A stretch of DNA of 64,000 nucleotides from Gonocerus acuteangulatus (Eukaryota > Arthropoda > Insecta > Hemiptera > Coreidae): assembly GCA_946811695.1 (NCBI GenBank), contig OX328128.1, positions 72,477,503-72,541,502 of the forward strand. Direction: 5' to 3'. The notes under the pieces are model-generated. The model was not told the origin of the DNA and ran no database searches. It saw only the letters and a list, made by a program, of their open reading frames with translations. The position numbers and the translations under genes are program-made. This document shows, in pieces, positions 1 through 10,470 of the stretch. Within the stretch, counting starts at the first letter, position 1; each line of letters starts with the position of its first letter.

Positions 1-203
1 ATGTTACTTATAAAATATCTCTATCCTATTCAGCCACTTGCAAAGTTGTTTAACACTAGATTTGCCAGACACTAAATGACTGCATTTAGACTGGTCGTGC
101 AATTTTAATCCAAAATTCCTACTACATATAACATTCGCTTTCCTAAATGGTGTTATGATTTTTGTAGCTATAAGTGCAGAATGCATTTAATGAACTTAAT
201 GTT

Positions 204-271
<68 letters not shown>

Positions 272-1402
272 AAAAATATTTTTTGTTATTGACATTTTTA
301 CCAGTACCAGGTCTGGTAAAACTAGTGTTAATGAAATACACTTTACGTGATACGGTGTATTCCGAATTGGCAGAAGGTCATACATTCAAAACACTTCAAC
401 TCTTCATTAACATGCCTTTATTTGGTGCTCGACATGTTTCATGTCACTATATGCCTCTTCTGGGGTTACTTAATTATATAAAATTCATTCAAGCCTCAAC
501 TTAAGAAGACCTTCCGCTGGTAGGGCCACTTTTAAGCTAATACTTTTTTAAAAATTTTGAATTTATTTTATAATTCGGTACCTAAATTTTACTTAAATAT
601 GCAATATTAAAAAACGGTAAATATTATTATACCCCCAAATAATATGGTTTTTCAAATACATACGTGACTGCTTAGCTGAATTCTCTAATCTGGCATTTTC
701 TCTAATCTGTCTCTACCCCGGTCCCGACGACACAGGATTCTACTATACAATAAAATTAAAATAAAGATAGTCATCATAAAGTTGTTTGAAATTAATCCAG
801 AGAAAGCTTTTGTTAATAATGAAATATTAAAAGATAACTGATATCATTATTTCTAAATTTTATTTATAATACTAAACATTTTCTTTTATGTTTCTCTCTA
901 TCCAGTTCTTTAACTTAGTTAGAGTTTCTTTTCCTTATCCAATTTTTTAACATTTCTGAAGTCAAATTTGTGTCTATGTTTGACTGCATGATCCACTAAA
1001 ACAGTCTTGTTGTCAGTCTCGTATATATTTTTAACATGATTTATCCTCATTTTTAAAAGTTGTCCTCATTCTCCTACTTACAATTTTTCATTTATTCTAC
1101 TATAAGCATTTTTAATTATATTTTGGTGCATCCAAGATACTTTGCCCAAATCTTTACTAGCATTTTTGATCTTATTAGCAATAATAGGGTTATACTAGAA
1201 TATGCTGTTATCCGGAAGTTCCATCGATTTTAATTTTATAACCTTCCCTCTTTGTTGTTCAAATATATGAGCATTCGTCCTATCGTCAGATAGATAAATG
1301 ATTTAAAATTAGGTGGAGTAGATGGCTTATTTCAACATAATAAACATATTTCATAAATTCTAGAATTATATTGGTTTTAAATATTCTATCTTTTTTTTTC
1401 AG
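1..1402. other. Upstream intron or flank, no exon seen
   Basis: No exon with good borders and reading phase was found here. Position 1402 is the end of an acceptor (T-run then CAG), so at least the right part is intron of the zinc-finger gene. The stretch holds one (AT)n array at about 206-264. The rest is AT-rich sequence without a recognisable family. Confidence 0.6.
206..264. repeat. (AT)n microsatellite
   Basis: Uninterrupted TA dinucleotides for about 58 bases. It is the first of many similar arrays. Confidence 0.97.
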
Positions 1403-1465
1403 ATTACTCTTTGCTTAACATCCATGTGAAGACAGAGATTGATTTCGACAGCTCTACTGGCAACA
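1403..1465 (+). CDS. Zinc-finger gene, mini-exon A (63 nt)
   Basis: Acceptor TTTTTTTTTCAG ends at 1402 and donor GTAAG begins at 1466. Phase 1 in and out, 21 codons. It encodes about DYSLLNIHVKTEIDFDS and more, with V-K-T-E as a sumoylation-type tetrapeptide. The first codon is completed by a base from an exon outside the window. Confidence 0.72.
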
Positions 1466-4400
1466 GTAAGATATTTTTCTTTCTTTTTAATTATCTCAAT
1501 CTATTAATTTTAAACATGGGTCATTGTGTTAACCCGATTTTTCAGAGAGTTGAAATTATTTTAATAATAACTTTTATGAATTCAGGCAAAAATAGTTTTC
1601 AAAATATTGGAGAGTTTTATGGCGTGTTACATATATGTTACAGTCGTCATTTGGGGTCATTAGGTAAGGAGGGGGAAGGTTGAAATTAATAAAATGACAA
1701 TCACAATGCGTTTATTATTCTAATACAGTGAAACCTCTTTACAGCGGACACCATTGGGTCCATAAAAAAAGTCCGTTATTGGGAGGTTAATGAAATCCAC
1801 TTTTGAGAAAACAGTGTACAACTGTTTCTTATTTCTTTTAGAGCTGTCATTATCCAAAATACCGCGTCAGTTCTTTTCTAGATACAGTTCATGACTAGAC
1901 ACCAACTGAATAGTGGTGTAACAAAATAAGATGTGGTTCCTAGAACAGTAGGGAACTATTTACTCTTGACATTTCCTATGAAGTTAACTAGCAATGCTCG
2001 CCAGGGTGTGCTTTTTCTTGAGATTCTGGGAATCCAATTATATATTTTACCCTGCTGTCCCCTATTGGGAGGTGAAATCACCTATATGGGTCGGATTTTA
2101 GGTGTCCGTTGTCCGTAAGTAGAGGGTCCGCTATTGAGAGGTGCTAATGCAATGATTTAAAGGGATTTTCGCCGGGACCATGGATATTCTGTCCGTTCAT
2201 AGAGGTTTTACTGTATATATTTTTTTTTTTATAATTGGTGTTTATTTAAAACCTGTACAATTATAAGTACCTGTTCAATTAATTGTGCTGGCCTAAGTAT
2301 ATATGTGAATGAACAGTATATGGAAGCAGCCAAACATTATCGGCACTTCCTAATATTTCTAAACAATTTGTGCTGTTTTTTAACTGCTATTATGTAGCTG
2401 GTCACGGGGCCAAAGTCTCTTGAGCCTCCTGGGAAGATCTTTAGGATGGGTCTGAGTGGAAAGGGATTGACCTCTAGGATTTGGGTGGGATGACAATTTG
2501 GAATGGAACATTAGGAATCGGGATTTGGCGAGGTCGTTTATGGAGGGAATGTTGAGGTCATTGTGTAGGGTTTTGTTGGAGACATAAAAGGGAGCATTGA
2601 CTATTCTACGAAGGACTTTGGATTGGAATGCTTGTATTCGTTTTATGTTTGAGTGTTTTGCTGTTCCCCATAATTCAAGTCCGTAAGTCCAGATAGATCT
2701 GATTATAATTTTGTAAATAGTGAGTTTTTTTTGTGTCGTAAGCTTTGAGGTAGGGCCAAGTAGCCGTTGTAGGAGTCCATATCTCCTACAATGCTGAAGC
2801 ATTGTTGAATAGTGGAGTGCCGGGAGCGGAAACCGAACTGGTGGTCAGGAATAGAATTGGAGGATGTAACGATGGGAAGGATATTCTAATATATTCAATC
2901 ACGTGATTAAATATAAATAACTTATATTATGCTTAGAAATAAATTTATTCTTCTTCTTCTTAACTGGCGCACAACCCATTGCTAGGTCAGGGCCTCCTGA
3001 ATCAGCTTCCGCCAGCTGTCCCGATCTTGTGCAGCAACCATCCAATTCTGTACGCCTAATAGGGTCCTAGCGTCACGTGCAACTCCATCCTTCCATCGGA
3101 GCTTCGGCCTCCCACGTCTTCTGCTTCCATGGAGCACTTCTTCCATTGTCTTCCTTGGAAGTTCTGCTGGATCCATTCGAGCAACATGACCGGCCCATCG
3201 GAGTCTTCCCACACGGATGAAATGGACAACATTTTTTTCTTTGTACGCCTCATACACCTCCAGGTTAGTCCTTCTTCTCCATGTCCGGCCATCGCATACT
3301 CCCCCCAAAATGGATCGCAGTATCCTTCTTTCTTGAATTAGGAGTGCCTGCTCATCCATTTTGGAGATGGTCCATGTCTCTGAGCCGTATGTCAACACTG
3401 GTCGTATGAGGGTTTTATAAACCAGCAATTTTGTTGACCTATTTATTACTTTACTCCTGAGAAGACTCCTGAGGCCAAAAAAACAGCGAGTGGATTTAAT
3501 AATTCTCCCATAAAGTCCCATAAATATTACTTCTTATGATAAGGAACAATACATAGAACGCATAGCCCGACATCGAATTATTCCTCATCTATTGAAAAGG
3601 AAGGTTGATTTTTTCGAGTCGTATAATTACGAGTCTCCCTCATAATTAGGTTGACTACGTTTCTTTCTCAATTAGGTTGGCATTAGATAGATATCTTGAT
3701 TCAGTGAATGATTCAAATCGGCATTCATCGGGTACTGCACAAAGTTACCTTTCAATCCATTTTGGTTTCTTCTCTTGGTATTAGGATTCTTGCAGCTCTG
3801 CAACACAGTACTATTTGTTGCAGATTTCAGGATTAGCAACAAGTTGATTTCTGTTCAATTTATCTATGTTTCCGCCAGAATCTTCGTCCGTGAGTTCTCC
3901 TGCATCTGGAAGGTTAATGAATATATCTCATGTTCATCTTCATCATCAATGAAATCCCCAATGTAGTCATCATCCTTCAACAATATCCATGGCCTCCTGA
4001 ACAGTGAGATCCCGAAAAATGACTCCATCGATGAAAATTGAATATTTTCAACAGATCATATTTTTGTTCTTGATCTAAAACGTACAAAAATACAGTCAAC
4101 ATATTCATAACAAATCCCATGTCTATATTTACGAAACAAATTCAATAGAAAATGTAAATGTACTTACCACATTGAAATATCCATTTCGTCGGTCACTAAA
4201 AATGTGTGCACTTTTTCAAAATCACTCGCAAACTAATTGTGACAGTTAGCGTCAAGAAAGTTTGATGAACCGAAGGGGGGATATTTTGAAGAGAAGGGGG
4301 GTATGCAGCTCGACATGTACGGACCGGGTCTGACAGCCTAAATATACGCTATCCCCCGTTACATATCTGTTCCAACTGGCAGAAATAGGTTAAAAAAGCC

Positions 4401-4618
4401 ATATTGTATATTAAATGATTTTTTTTTTTTATGGCGCATCGACATCTAGGCCATTAGCGCCGTAAATGAATTTATTAATTGATTTTTTCTTTTACGGTGC
4501 TTCGACAAATCTGGGCCATTAGCGCCAAATTAATTTATTATTTCAACTTTTCTAGGACTGTCAAAACTCAGTACAATAAATCTCAAAAATAGAAAATATT
4601 TGTTATACTGAGTAATTA

Positions 4619-4671
<53 letters not shown>

Positions 4672-5621
4672 TTATATATATATATTTATGTTGTAATATT
4701 GAGATTTGAAACTCTGTGTTTTGACTCTATTTTATTATTATATAATTGATTATTAATTATTATGGACTTTCTTTTACATTTTAATACAGATTATGAAAAC
4801 AAAATCTTGCCATACTGTCCAGTGAAAGAAGAATCTGTCGAATACGGTAAGAATTTGGATTATTTGCGATTTATATTAAGTAAGAGCATTTAAAATTGCA
4901 GCCCAAACTCATTTTTTTCGGTACTGTATATTGAAGTAGTTGGAGATCTTGACTTGCATTATGATTTTAAAATTTGGATGTTTGTTAGATGTGTTATAAG
5001 TGTATTATAAATAAGTTTAGCACTCTCCAAAGGAATGTAGCTATTGAGGTTGCATCCGAGAAAGAATTTTTCAATATTTAAAAAAACCCTTAATTTAATT
5101 TGTAATCATATTTTTGAATGGAACAGCACTTTTTTCCAGCGGTGGTACTCCTCCTTACTTCTTCCTGAAATATTTCGCTAGATTCCTAACTATCTTCGTC
5201 GAACGGGTCATTGTTGTTTCTTCTTCGGTGTTTGCCTAAGGAATGACAATTTTTTTTATTTGGGCACGTAAACTCCTCTCTAGGCGCAGTATCGCCGGAC
5301 CAATGATTAAAGCTCCCTGATGTTAGTTGGGAGAGTGTCTGTTAGTAGCGTTGATGGTCTTGTTTCTCTTTATTCCTCGCCGTAAGGATTTATGTGTTCG
5401 ATGTTAATTTTTCTTTGCTGAGATCATATTCACCTCCAGCGCTATTAACAGACTCTCTCCCAACTAACATCATTCTTCCTGCAATACTGCAGCTAGAGAG
5501 GAGATAAGGCGCCCAGATTGAAAAAAAAAAAATGTCATTCCCTCGGAAACCAACGAGGAAGAAACAACAATGATCTGGCTGACAAAGTTAGAGAGGAATC
5601 TAGCGAAATATTCCAGGAAGA

Positions 5622-5697
<76 letters not shown>

Positions 5698-8108
5698 ATC
5701 CATCCATCCATGCTACACCTTCTTTGTATAAAAAACAAAACGAAAGACAGATAGCTGGACACTCCCCGTATCAAGACCTACCTTCGTGCCAAGTTTGGTC
5801 AATAGTGGTCAAACAATGTGGATTTTTTGCCGCTCGAAATTTTTTGTGCCTGGGTCGCACCTCTGTAGGGGAAATTTTTGTTAGGAAGTCTACTCGTCAC
5901 CATGTACTCTCCATGGAGGCTGGCATTAAACTATGCATACTTTTGTATTTTTTTTTTTGTTTTTACATGTTTAGATTTATTTTGTTTTTGTTTAAGGTTC
6001 ACCACCCCTCAGCCCACTCCATGTTAAAGAAGAACCAGAACTTATTTATGGTATGAATACTGAATCAATTCTGAACATTTTTTTGTTGCATTTTATATGT
6101 TATGTATATTTTTATTATATTCTACAAAATTTGTATGCATGACTACCTTTAAATTGAACTGTTGACAAATGTTACCCTGCACATATGATTACGTTATCTT
6201 ATATTTTTTACAAACGATAAAAATATACGAACATACATATAAACACGCAAATGATAAATAGAATGAACACAATAGTCAAACTTATTTAGAACAAACAGAT
6301 ATACAAAGAATGCATGTACGAACAGGTACAGAAATAATGCAATATACAAACATTTATAAAAAGAACAGATATAGAAAGAATGCAATATAGAAACATATAT
6401 GGAAATAATGCATACACAAATAGGTATAGAAAGAATGCAATATACAAAAATATATAGAAAGAATAAAATAAATTTATAGAAAGAACATAACAGAGCAACT
6501 TTAAAGTTATTTATTTATATTAACTTAAACATCAACTTTCATATAACACAAATTTTTGTTGGTTATCTATAGACTACCACCCTTATTTAGCCAATACAGG
6601 GTTCATGTTTTTCTTTTTTCTGTAAGTAAAGCAGCCATCTCTCATAGTGGTCTCTACTGACCCTGGCATAGAGTGCTCACGCCTTAAAACTCAGTCACCT
6701 GTCCTTCTCCAAATATAACAGAGCAAAACAATTTTTGTTGATTTTATATTTATATAGGATAGTTTAAACACATTCTTTAAATAGTTGAAGAATTTGTCCG
6801 AGCGGTTCGAAATTCTGGTGTGCACTGGAAGATTTTATTTTTGATGATCTGAGTATTAACTGATCCTAGGCCTAAGCAACCTTCCGTAGGTACTTCTAAA
6901 GGGGGATAAGAGGCAGCAGAAGAGTAGTACTAGCCACATTATCTCCGCAGTGTCGAGAGTCTATGGTCAAGAATCAGATATCTCTACAGTATCTATCCCT
7001 CTGGGCTCTCATAGCCCCTGAAAGGACTAATTTTTATTGTTTTAGTTCTTTGATTTTATTTTTATTTTATTTTACTTACATGCTTAATTATGAGCAAATC
7101 ACCCAGTTGCCAGGCACGTTCGGCGTCGTGGACCCGGCGTCGTGCCATATGTGTCAGAGAGATGTGTTCTGCTGGCCGAGCGTCATGGCATATGCGTCAG
7201 CAGAAAGCTTGGTTTTCTTTCGACCTTGTTACCCTGGGCCTTGTCCTATACGCTTCTTATTTGATTTGGGACCTCATGGCATATTCCCGGTTAGGTTTGT
7301 GGGTCTCGTATGATACTGAATCCGCCCGAAAACTTCCTTCAGCGGGCCCGCTATCGTGGCGTATTTGTATTATAATTAATCCACTAAAAGTTCACCATTT
7401 TAAAAGTTTCTTCACTTACTCTTCTTGTTTTATATTTTTGCCGAAATAACCATACAAAAAGAAGACTTGGGCCCTGATGGAAATTCTTTTCAAAGTCATC
7501 GGTCCTGAATGTGTTAAAACCCAAAATTAATAAATAACCATTAATTATTGTTTTTTAAATTAAATAAATAATACATTTTTATTGTTACAGAGATGGAGGA
7601 TCTTATTTGTTATCATTGTGGATTCAAAACAAAACGGAAAGACATTTTACAGCATCATATAAAGGATTTTCATATTTTTGAAAGATATCTGAAGACGCCA
7701 AAAGACACTATTTTCTACTGGTGTCACTTATGTCCTTTCTTTACAAACATGTCTACGCAATACGTCTTTCACTTATCCCAGAGGCATGGACGACTCTATG
7801 AATGCCAAAAGTGTGACTTTGAAACGCCGGACTCAGACACATATATGGAGCACGTCTACTCGGACCACACACATTTAGTTGTGTGTCCTCATTGTGACCA
7901 TGTCTCTGTAGGTAGGCGTAACTTGAGACTACACATCCACTGCTGGCATCGAAATTTGGATTTGGAACACTGTTCGAAATGTACTCAGATGTTCTGTACG
8001 CGTCAAGAGCTCGAAAATCACCGAAAGAAAGAGCATCCAAAATTTATAAGACGCAGAAAGCATAAAAATACTCCAGATAAATGTATGAAAAAGAAATCAC
8101 TTAGCTAA
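1403..8108 (+). CDS. C2H2 zinc-finger protein gene, 3' part (4 exons)
   Basis: Join 1403-1465, 4790-4846, 5997-6050, 7591-8108. All four exons follow a polypyrimidine-AG and the first three end at GTAAG or GTATG donors. Every internal junction is phase 1, so one frame runs through to the TAA-terminated last exon. The mini-exons encode acidic linker sequence, each with a V-K-x-E motif. The last exon encodes five C2H2 fingers. Zinc-finger proteins of this architecture are nuclear and usually bind DNA. The target and orthologue are unknown, and the start codon lies left of the window. The introns hold a Tigger-like MITE, two non-LTR remnants, SINEs and an inverted repeat. I see the exon structure directly; joining the mini-exons to the finger exon is inference from phase and order. 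Confidence 0.82.
1726..2213. mobile_element. Tigger/pogo-like MITE
   Basis: Terminal inverted repeats begin CAGTGAAACCTCT on the left and end AGAGGTTTTACTG on the right, flanked on both sides by TA (1724-1725 and 2214-2215). The inner part again carries pieces of the terminal repeat around 2060-2145. A TA duplication and a CAGT(G/A)AAACCTC end are typical of pogo/Tigger elements. The length of 488 bp and the lack of a transposase frame make it non-autonomous. Confidence 0.8.
2380..2880 (-). pseudogene. Jockey-type non-LTR retrotransposon remnant
   Basis: On the minus strand, 2870-2820 encodes a reverse-transcriptase fingers motif, IPDHQFGFRSRHSTIQQ. This runs almost directly into a C-terminal segment in another frame (2802-2380) with YGLLQRLLGPTSKL and later TYGLELWG. 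In intact Jockey elements several hundred residues, including the YADD box, lie between these two parts, so there is a large internal deletion plus a frameshift. Dead copy in intron of the zinc-finger gene. Confidence 0.8.
2945..3521 (-). pseudogene. RTE-like non-LTR retrotransposon C-terminal fragment
   Basis: An open frame of 179 residues on the minus strand carries the widespread C-terminal signature LIRPVLTYGSETWT, then VGRLRWAGHVARMD, RRRGRPKLRWKDG and AQDRDSWRKLIQEA. The 3' end at about 2950 is a short (AAG)n tail. No catalytic domain is left, so this is a 5'-truncated copy. Clade assignment (RTE or a relative) is tentative. Confidence 0.82.
3522..4789. other. Intron sequence with two SINE tails
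   Basis: No coding signal. At about 4417-4466 and 4468-4535 (minus strand) are two adjacent copies of a short tail with GGCCATTAGCGCC, matching the 3' tail of the SINE at 44021-44199. An (AT)n array occupies about 4621-4665. Confidence 0.55.
4790..4846 (+). CDS. Zinc-finger gene, mini-exon B (57 nt)
   Basis: Acceptor TTTTAATACAG ends at 4789 and donor GTAAG begins at 4847. Phase 1 in and out, 19 codons, ending CPVKEESVEYG after the split glycine codon. It contains one V-K-E-E tetrapeptide. Confidence 0.75.
5158..5621. repeat. Imperfect inverted repeat with ~190-bp arms
   Basis: Left arm about 5158-5352, right arm about 5435-5621. Shared marker words are TTTCGCTAGATTCCT, GATGTTAGTTGGGAGAG and CTGTTA(G/A)TAGCG. 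The right arm abuts a long (AT)n array. It is probably a fold-back DNA element or two opposed insertions. No target duplication is clear. Confidence 0.75.
5623..5710. repeat. (AT)n then (CCAT)n microsatellite
   Basis: About 70 bases of TA followed by four CCAT units. The array starts exactly where the right arm of the preceding inverted repeat stops. Confidence 0.95.
5997..6050 (+). CDS. Zinc-finger gene, mini-exon C (54 nt)
   Basis: Acceptor TTTGTTTAAG ends at 5996 and donor GTATG begins at 6051. Phase 1 in and out. It encodes GSPPLSPLHVKEEPELIYG with the codons shared across both junctions. It contains V-K-E-E-P, the commonest sumoylation motif context in zinc-finger factors, and an SPP/SPL proline-serine stretch. 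Confidence 0.78.
6240..6490. repeat. A-rich irregular minisatellite
   Basis: Words such as AGAAAGAATGCAATATA and GAAATAATGCA recur with variable spacing. The antisense of this tract gives long Phe/Tyr-rich open frames that are not genes. Confidence 0.7.
6557..6705 (-). repeat. SINE-A, degenerate copy
   Basis: It shares GGTTATCTATAG, ACCACCC, AGCCA and the GAGTGCTCACGCCTTAA head with better copies at 22981-23180 and 54440-54631. The B box is damaged. Confidence 0.6.
7115..7513. mobile_element. piggyBac-like MITE, copy 1 (empty-site reference)
   Basis: The right end is GGTCCTGAATGTG followed by TTAA at 7514-7517. The second copy (17226-about 18613) has the matching left end TTAA-CACATTCGGCC. 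Together they give a consensus with CACATTC ends and TTAA flanks, as in piggyBac elements. No transposase. The GCCGAAATAACCATACAAAA stretch at about 7440 is the uninterrupted form of the site that a Tigger element hit in copy 2. The left end here is decayed. Confidence 0.62.
7591..8108 (+). CDS. Zinc-finger gene, last exon: five C2H2 fingers
   Basis: Acceptor TTATTGTTACAG ends at 7590. The upstream phase-1 G plus AG makes a Glu codon, then the exon runs about 172 codons to TAA. It has five fingers, all C-X2-C-X12-H-X4-H: CYHC, CHLC, CQKC, CPHC and CSKC, with the last His at about residue 147 of the exon. The linkers between fingers are not the TGEKP type. A basic tail (IRRRKHKN, then KKKSLS) could serve in nuclear import. 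AATAAA lies 39 bases after the stop, which confirms the gene end. Confidence 0.93.
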
Positions 8109-8146
8109 ATTAAACACAAAAAGAACTGGATAGAAAAAATTATTAT

Positions 8147-8156
8147 AATAAATAAA
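8147..8156 (+). terminator. Polyadenylation signals of the zinc-finger gene
   Basis: Two overlapping AATAAA words (8147-8152 and 8151-8156) start 39 bases downstream of the TAA stop. Confidence 0.7.
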
Positions 8157-8825
8157 TACTAAATACTAACTAGTAAATACTAGATAAAAATTAATTTTGG
8201 TTGTCCATAATATATTTAATGTCGACTGAATACTTTCATTACCTCAATATCCTAAACAAAACCAACATTTTAATAATTATTGTTATAAATTGATTATTTT
8301 GAATCATGCCATTCCATCAAATGCAAATACATAATTGTCAATTATTGTGTGCTGTGTTATGATCAGGATCTTGCCATAGATGATCATATTGACGTACTGG
8401 AATAAGATCGACACAAAAACATAATGAGAACTTTTGCAGAAAAATAAAATATATTTATTTATATATGCGTAGATATTGATAAGTGTGTAGTTTAAAATCT
8501 GTGATAGGATTTTGGCTTAGAATGAGACATGAATTACATTTTGGAGTTACATCTCAAATTTTTGTTTTCTCAAAAATAACATTTTTATCCTTAGTTACCT
8601 TCATTGGAACCACCTGAATATGAACAATATTTTTTTTGGTTCATTTTCTTCATTTTTATAATTTTTGTGTTCTTCAATTATATTTAAGTACCAAACTACG
8701 GAAGCCGCAGGCTCGCTTTTCAAAATGCTTCGGACAAATAGTTTATACTATGTTCGATTCTGTACAAGAATCAAAATTTCTCTTCTGTGGGTCTTAAGTG
8801 TGTCCCTGTATGTTTGCTGTTACTG

Positions 8826-8960
8826 AATTTCCTGGTCATAAATATATGATTTCCTGTTCACTATTCTAAAATCCTGTGGTCATAAGTATATGTCTTCCTG
8901 TTCGCTATCTTCAAATTCTCTGGTCATAAAGATATGACTTCCCGTACGCAGTCTAAGATT
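8826..8960. repeat. 44-bp tandem repeat, 3 copies
   Basis: GGTCATAA(A/G)TATATG starts at 8834 and 8878 and in changed form at 8922, a 44-base period. It lies beyond the 3' end of the zinc-finger gene. Confidence 0.8.
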
Positions 8961-9266
8961 TCTCTCATTCATCATTTTTTACTTATCACCTGTTTCAATT
9001 TAATTTATGCACCGCTTGTTCTTATGTCCGTTTATCGATACTTTATGCCCAACAAAGAAACATTCTATCAAAAAATTTAAACAAAATTCTCCAGATGTTT
9101 ATTTCAAAGGTTTGTAAATTCAAGATCAATTTATAATATTAACTTAACAGTTTGTTATTTTGATTTATCAAAACATTTTTTTTCCAGGGAATATTTAATA
9201 TTGAAAGTATTCAGCTAAATGCATTCTGTTCAAAAATGAATTCTAGTTTAACTTAACCTATTATTT

Positions 9267-9735
9267 AATTTTTCATAACGCTAAAGAAATTGTTAAAAAT
9301 AATGATATTAATTTACTAATAGTTTCATATAATTTATTTAATACCACTGGTTTAATGAATTGCTCCATTCTTAGTACAATTGTGATTTTATTTATTTATA
9401 GTTAATTTTAATCTGGATGATTATTTATTCGTATCGCTAGAAAAATTGTTAAAACAAATTATATTAATTTACCAAATTTATTCTATTATTTATTTAATAT
9501 TACTGGTTTAATTAATTGGTTCATTCTTATTACCATTGTGATTTTATTAATTTATAGGTAATTTTAATCTGGATGATTATTTAATCTTGTCACTAAATAA
9601 ATTGTTAAAACAAAGTATATTAATTTACCAATTTTTTTCTATAATTTATTTTATTTATTTGCTGTTACTGGTTTAATAAATTGGTTCATTATTAGTATAA
9701 TTGTGAATTATTTATTTATAGCAAATGTTAATTTG
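9267..9735. repeat. 156-bp tandem repeat, 3 copies
   Basis: ATTGTTAAAA starts at 9289, 9445 and 9601, exactly 156 bases apart. Units share ACTGGTTTAAT and GATTATTTA. Very AT-rich, no frame. Confidence 0.85.
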
Positions 9736-10080
9736 AATAAATTTTTGGTTTTGATTTTTTCTTGCTATACCCTTTTTTGTTGGTTTTTAATGTGGAGTGA
9801 CTTCTGTTTGTTGTCAACAGTATTTCATCTGGCTTCATCATGAAGGAGGTCAGCGTGGGAGTTTTTCTTTTTCAAGATTGAAACATTTTATGATTACCAC
9901 CGTGTTGAAAAATGAAGCTTTTTCAGTGGATGCCCGTGATCAAAGCTCATAGCCTGACCTCTCTGAATGTGATTAAAACGCCTCAGGCATGAGAAGGGCA
10001 CTCAATAACTTTTAGGTTTATTGAGAGTGCACCGGAATCGGGTATTGCAGAAAGAGGTGCCGCTACAATGCCAATAGGCC

Positions 10081-10470
10081 GTGCTCCGTTCTGTGGGAAC
10101 CACCGATACTGTTGAACCTTTTTACCAATGGCTGAATAAGAAGCAATATCATCTGTTGGAAACTCTAACCCTAAGACATACTAGATACTTTATTGACAAG
10201 CCTTCTGGAGAACCCTGGATGGAGCAGAAGCTTCTCGACAGAGTAGACCTTCGGGAAGCTATTGGAATAATCAAGGGACATTACACCTGAACAAGCACCT
10301 TCATAGGATGAAGATAGTCAACTCCCCCATCTGCAGATGGTGTGGAGCAGAAGAATAGACGCTGATACACATCATCCGTGATTGTGAACGGCTGGATCAT
10401 GTTCGCTTTAGGTACTTCGGTGACACAAGGACACCAACCTTTACCCAGGGGAAATATCGATAAGGAGACT
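10081..10470 (+). pseudogene. Non-LTR retrotransposon C-terminal (RNase H/zinc-knuckle) remnant
   Basis: Frames on the plus strand contain IIKGHYTLNKHLHRMKIV if one frameshift is allowed, then SPICRWCGAEE and a degenerate HIIRDCERL. G-H-x-x-L-N-x-H-L-H followed by C-x2-C...H...C is the usual end of Jockey/R1/LOA-type polyproteins after the RNase H domain. Stops and a frameshift make it non-functional. Confidence 0.72.

Noticed and set aside
143..385. Open frames rich in Ile-Tyr repeats (also near 5.6, 15.5, 17.6, 22.7, 28.3, 50.0, 55.3, 57.0 and 57.2 kb)
   Set aside because: They are translations of (AT)n arrays and have no codon bias or splice context.
6194..6498. Phe/Tyr-rich minus-strand frames as membrane proteins
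   Set aside because: They are antisense of an A-rich minisatellite in an intron.
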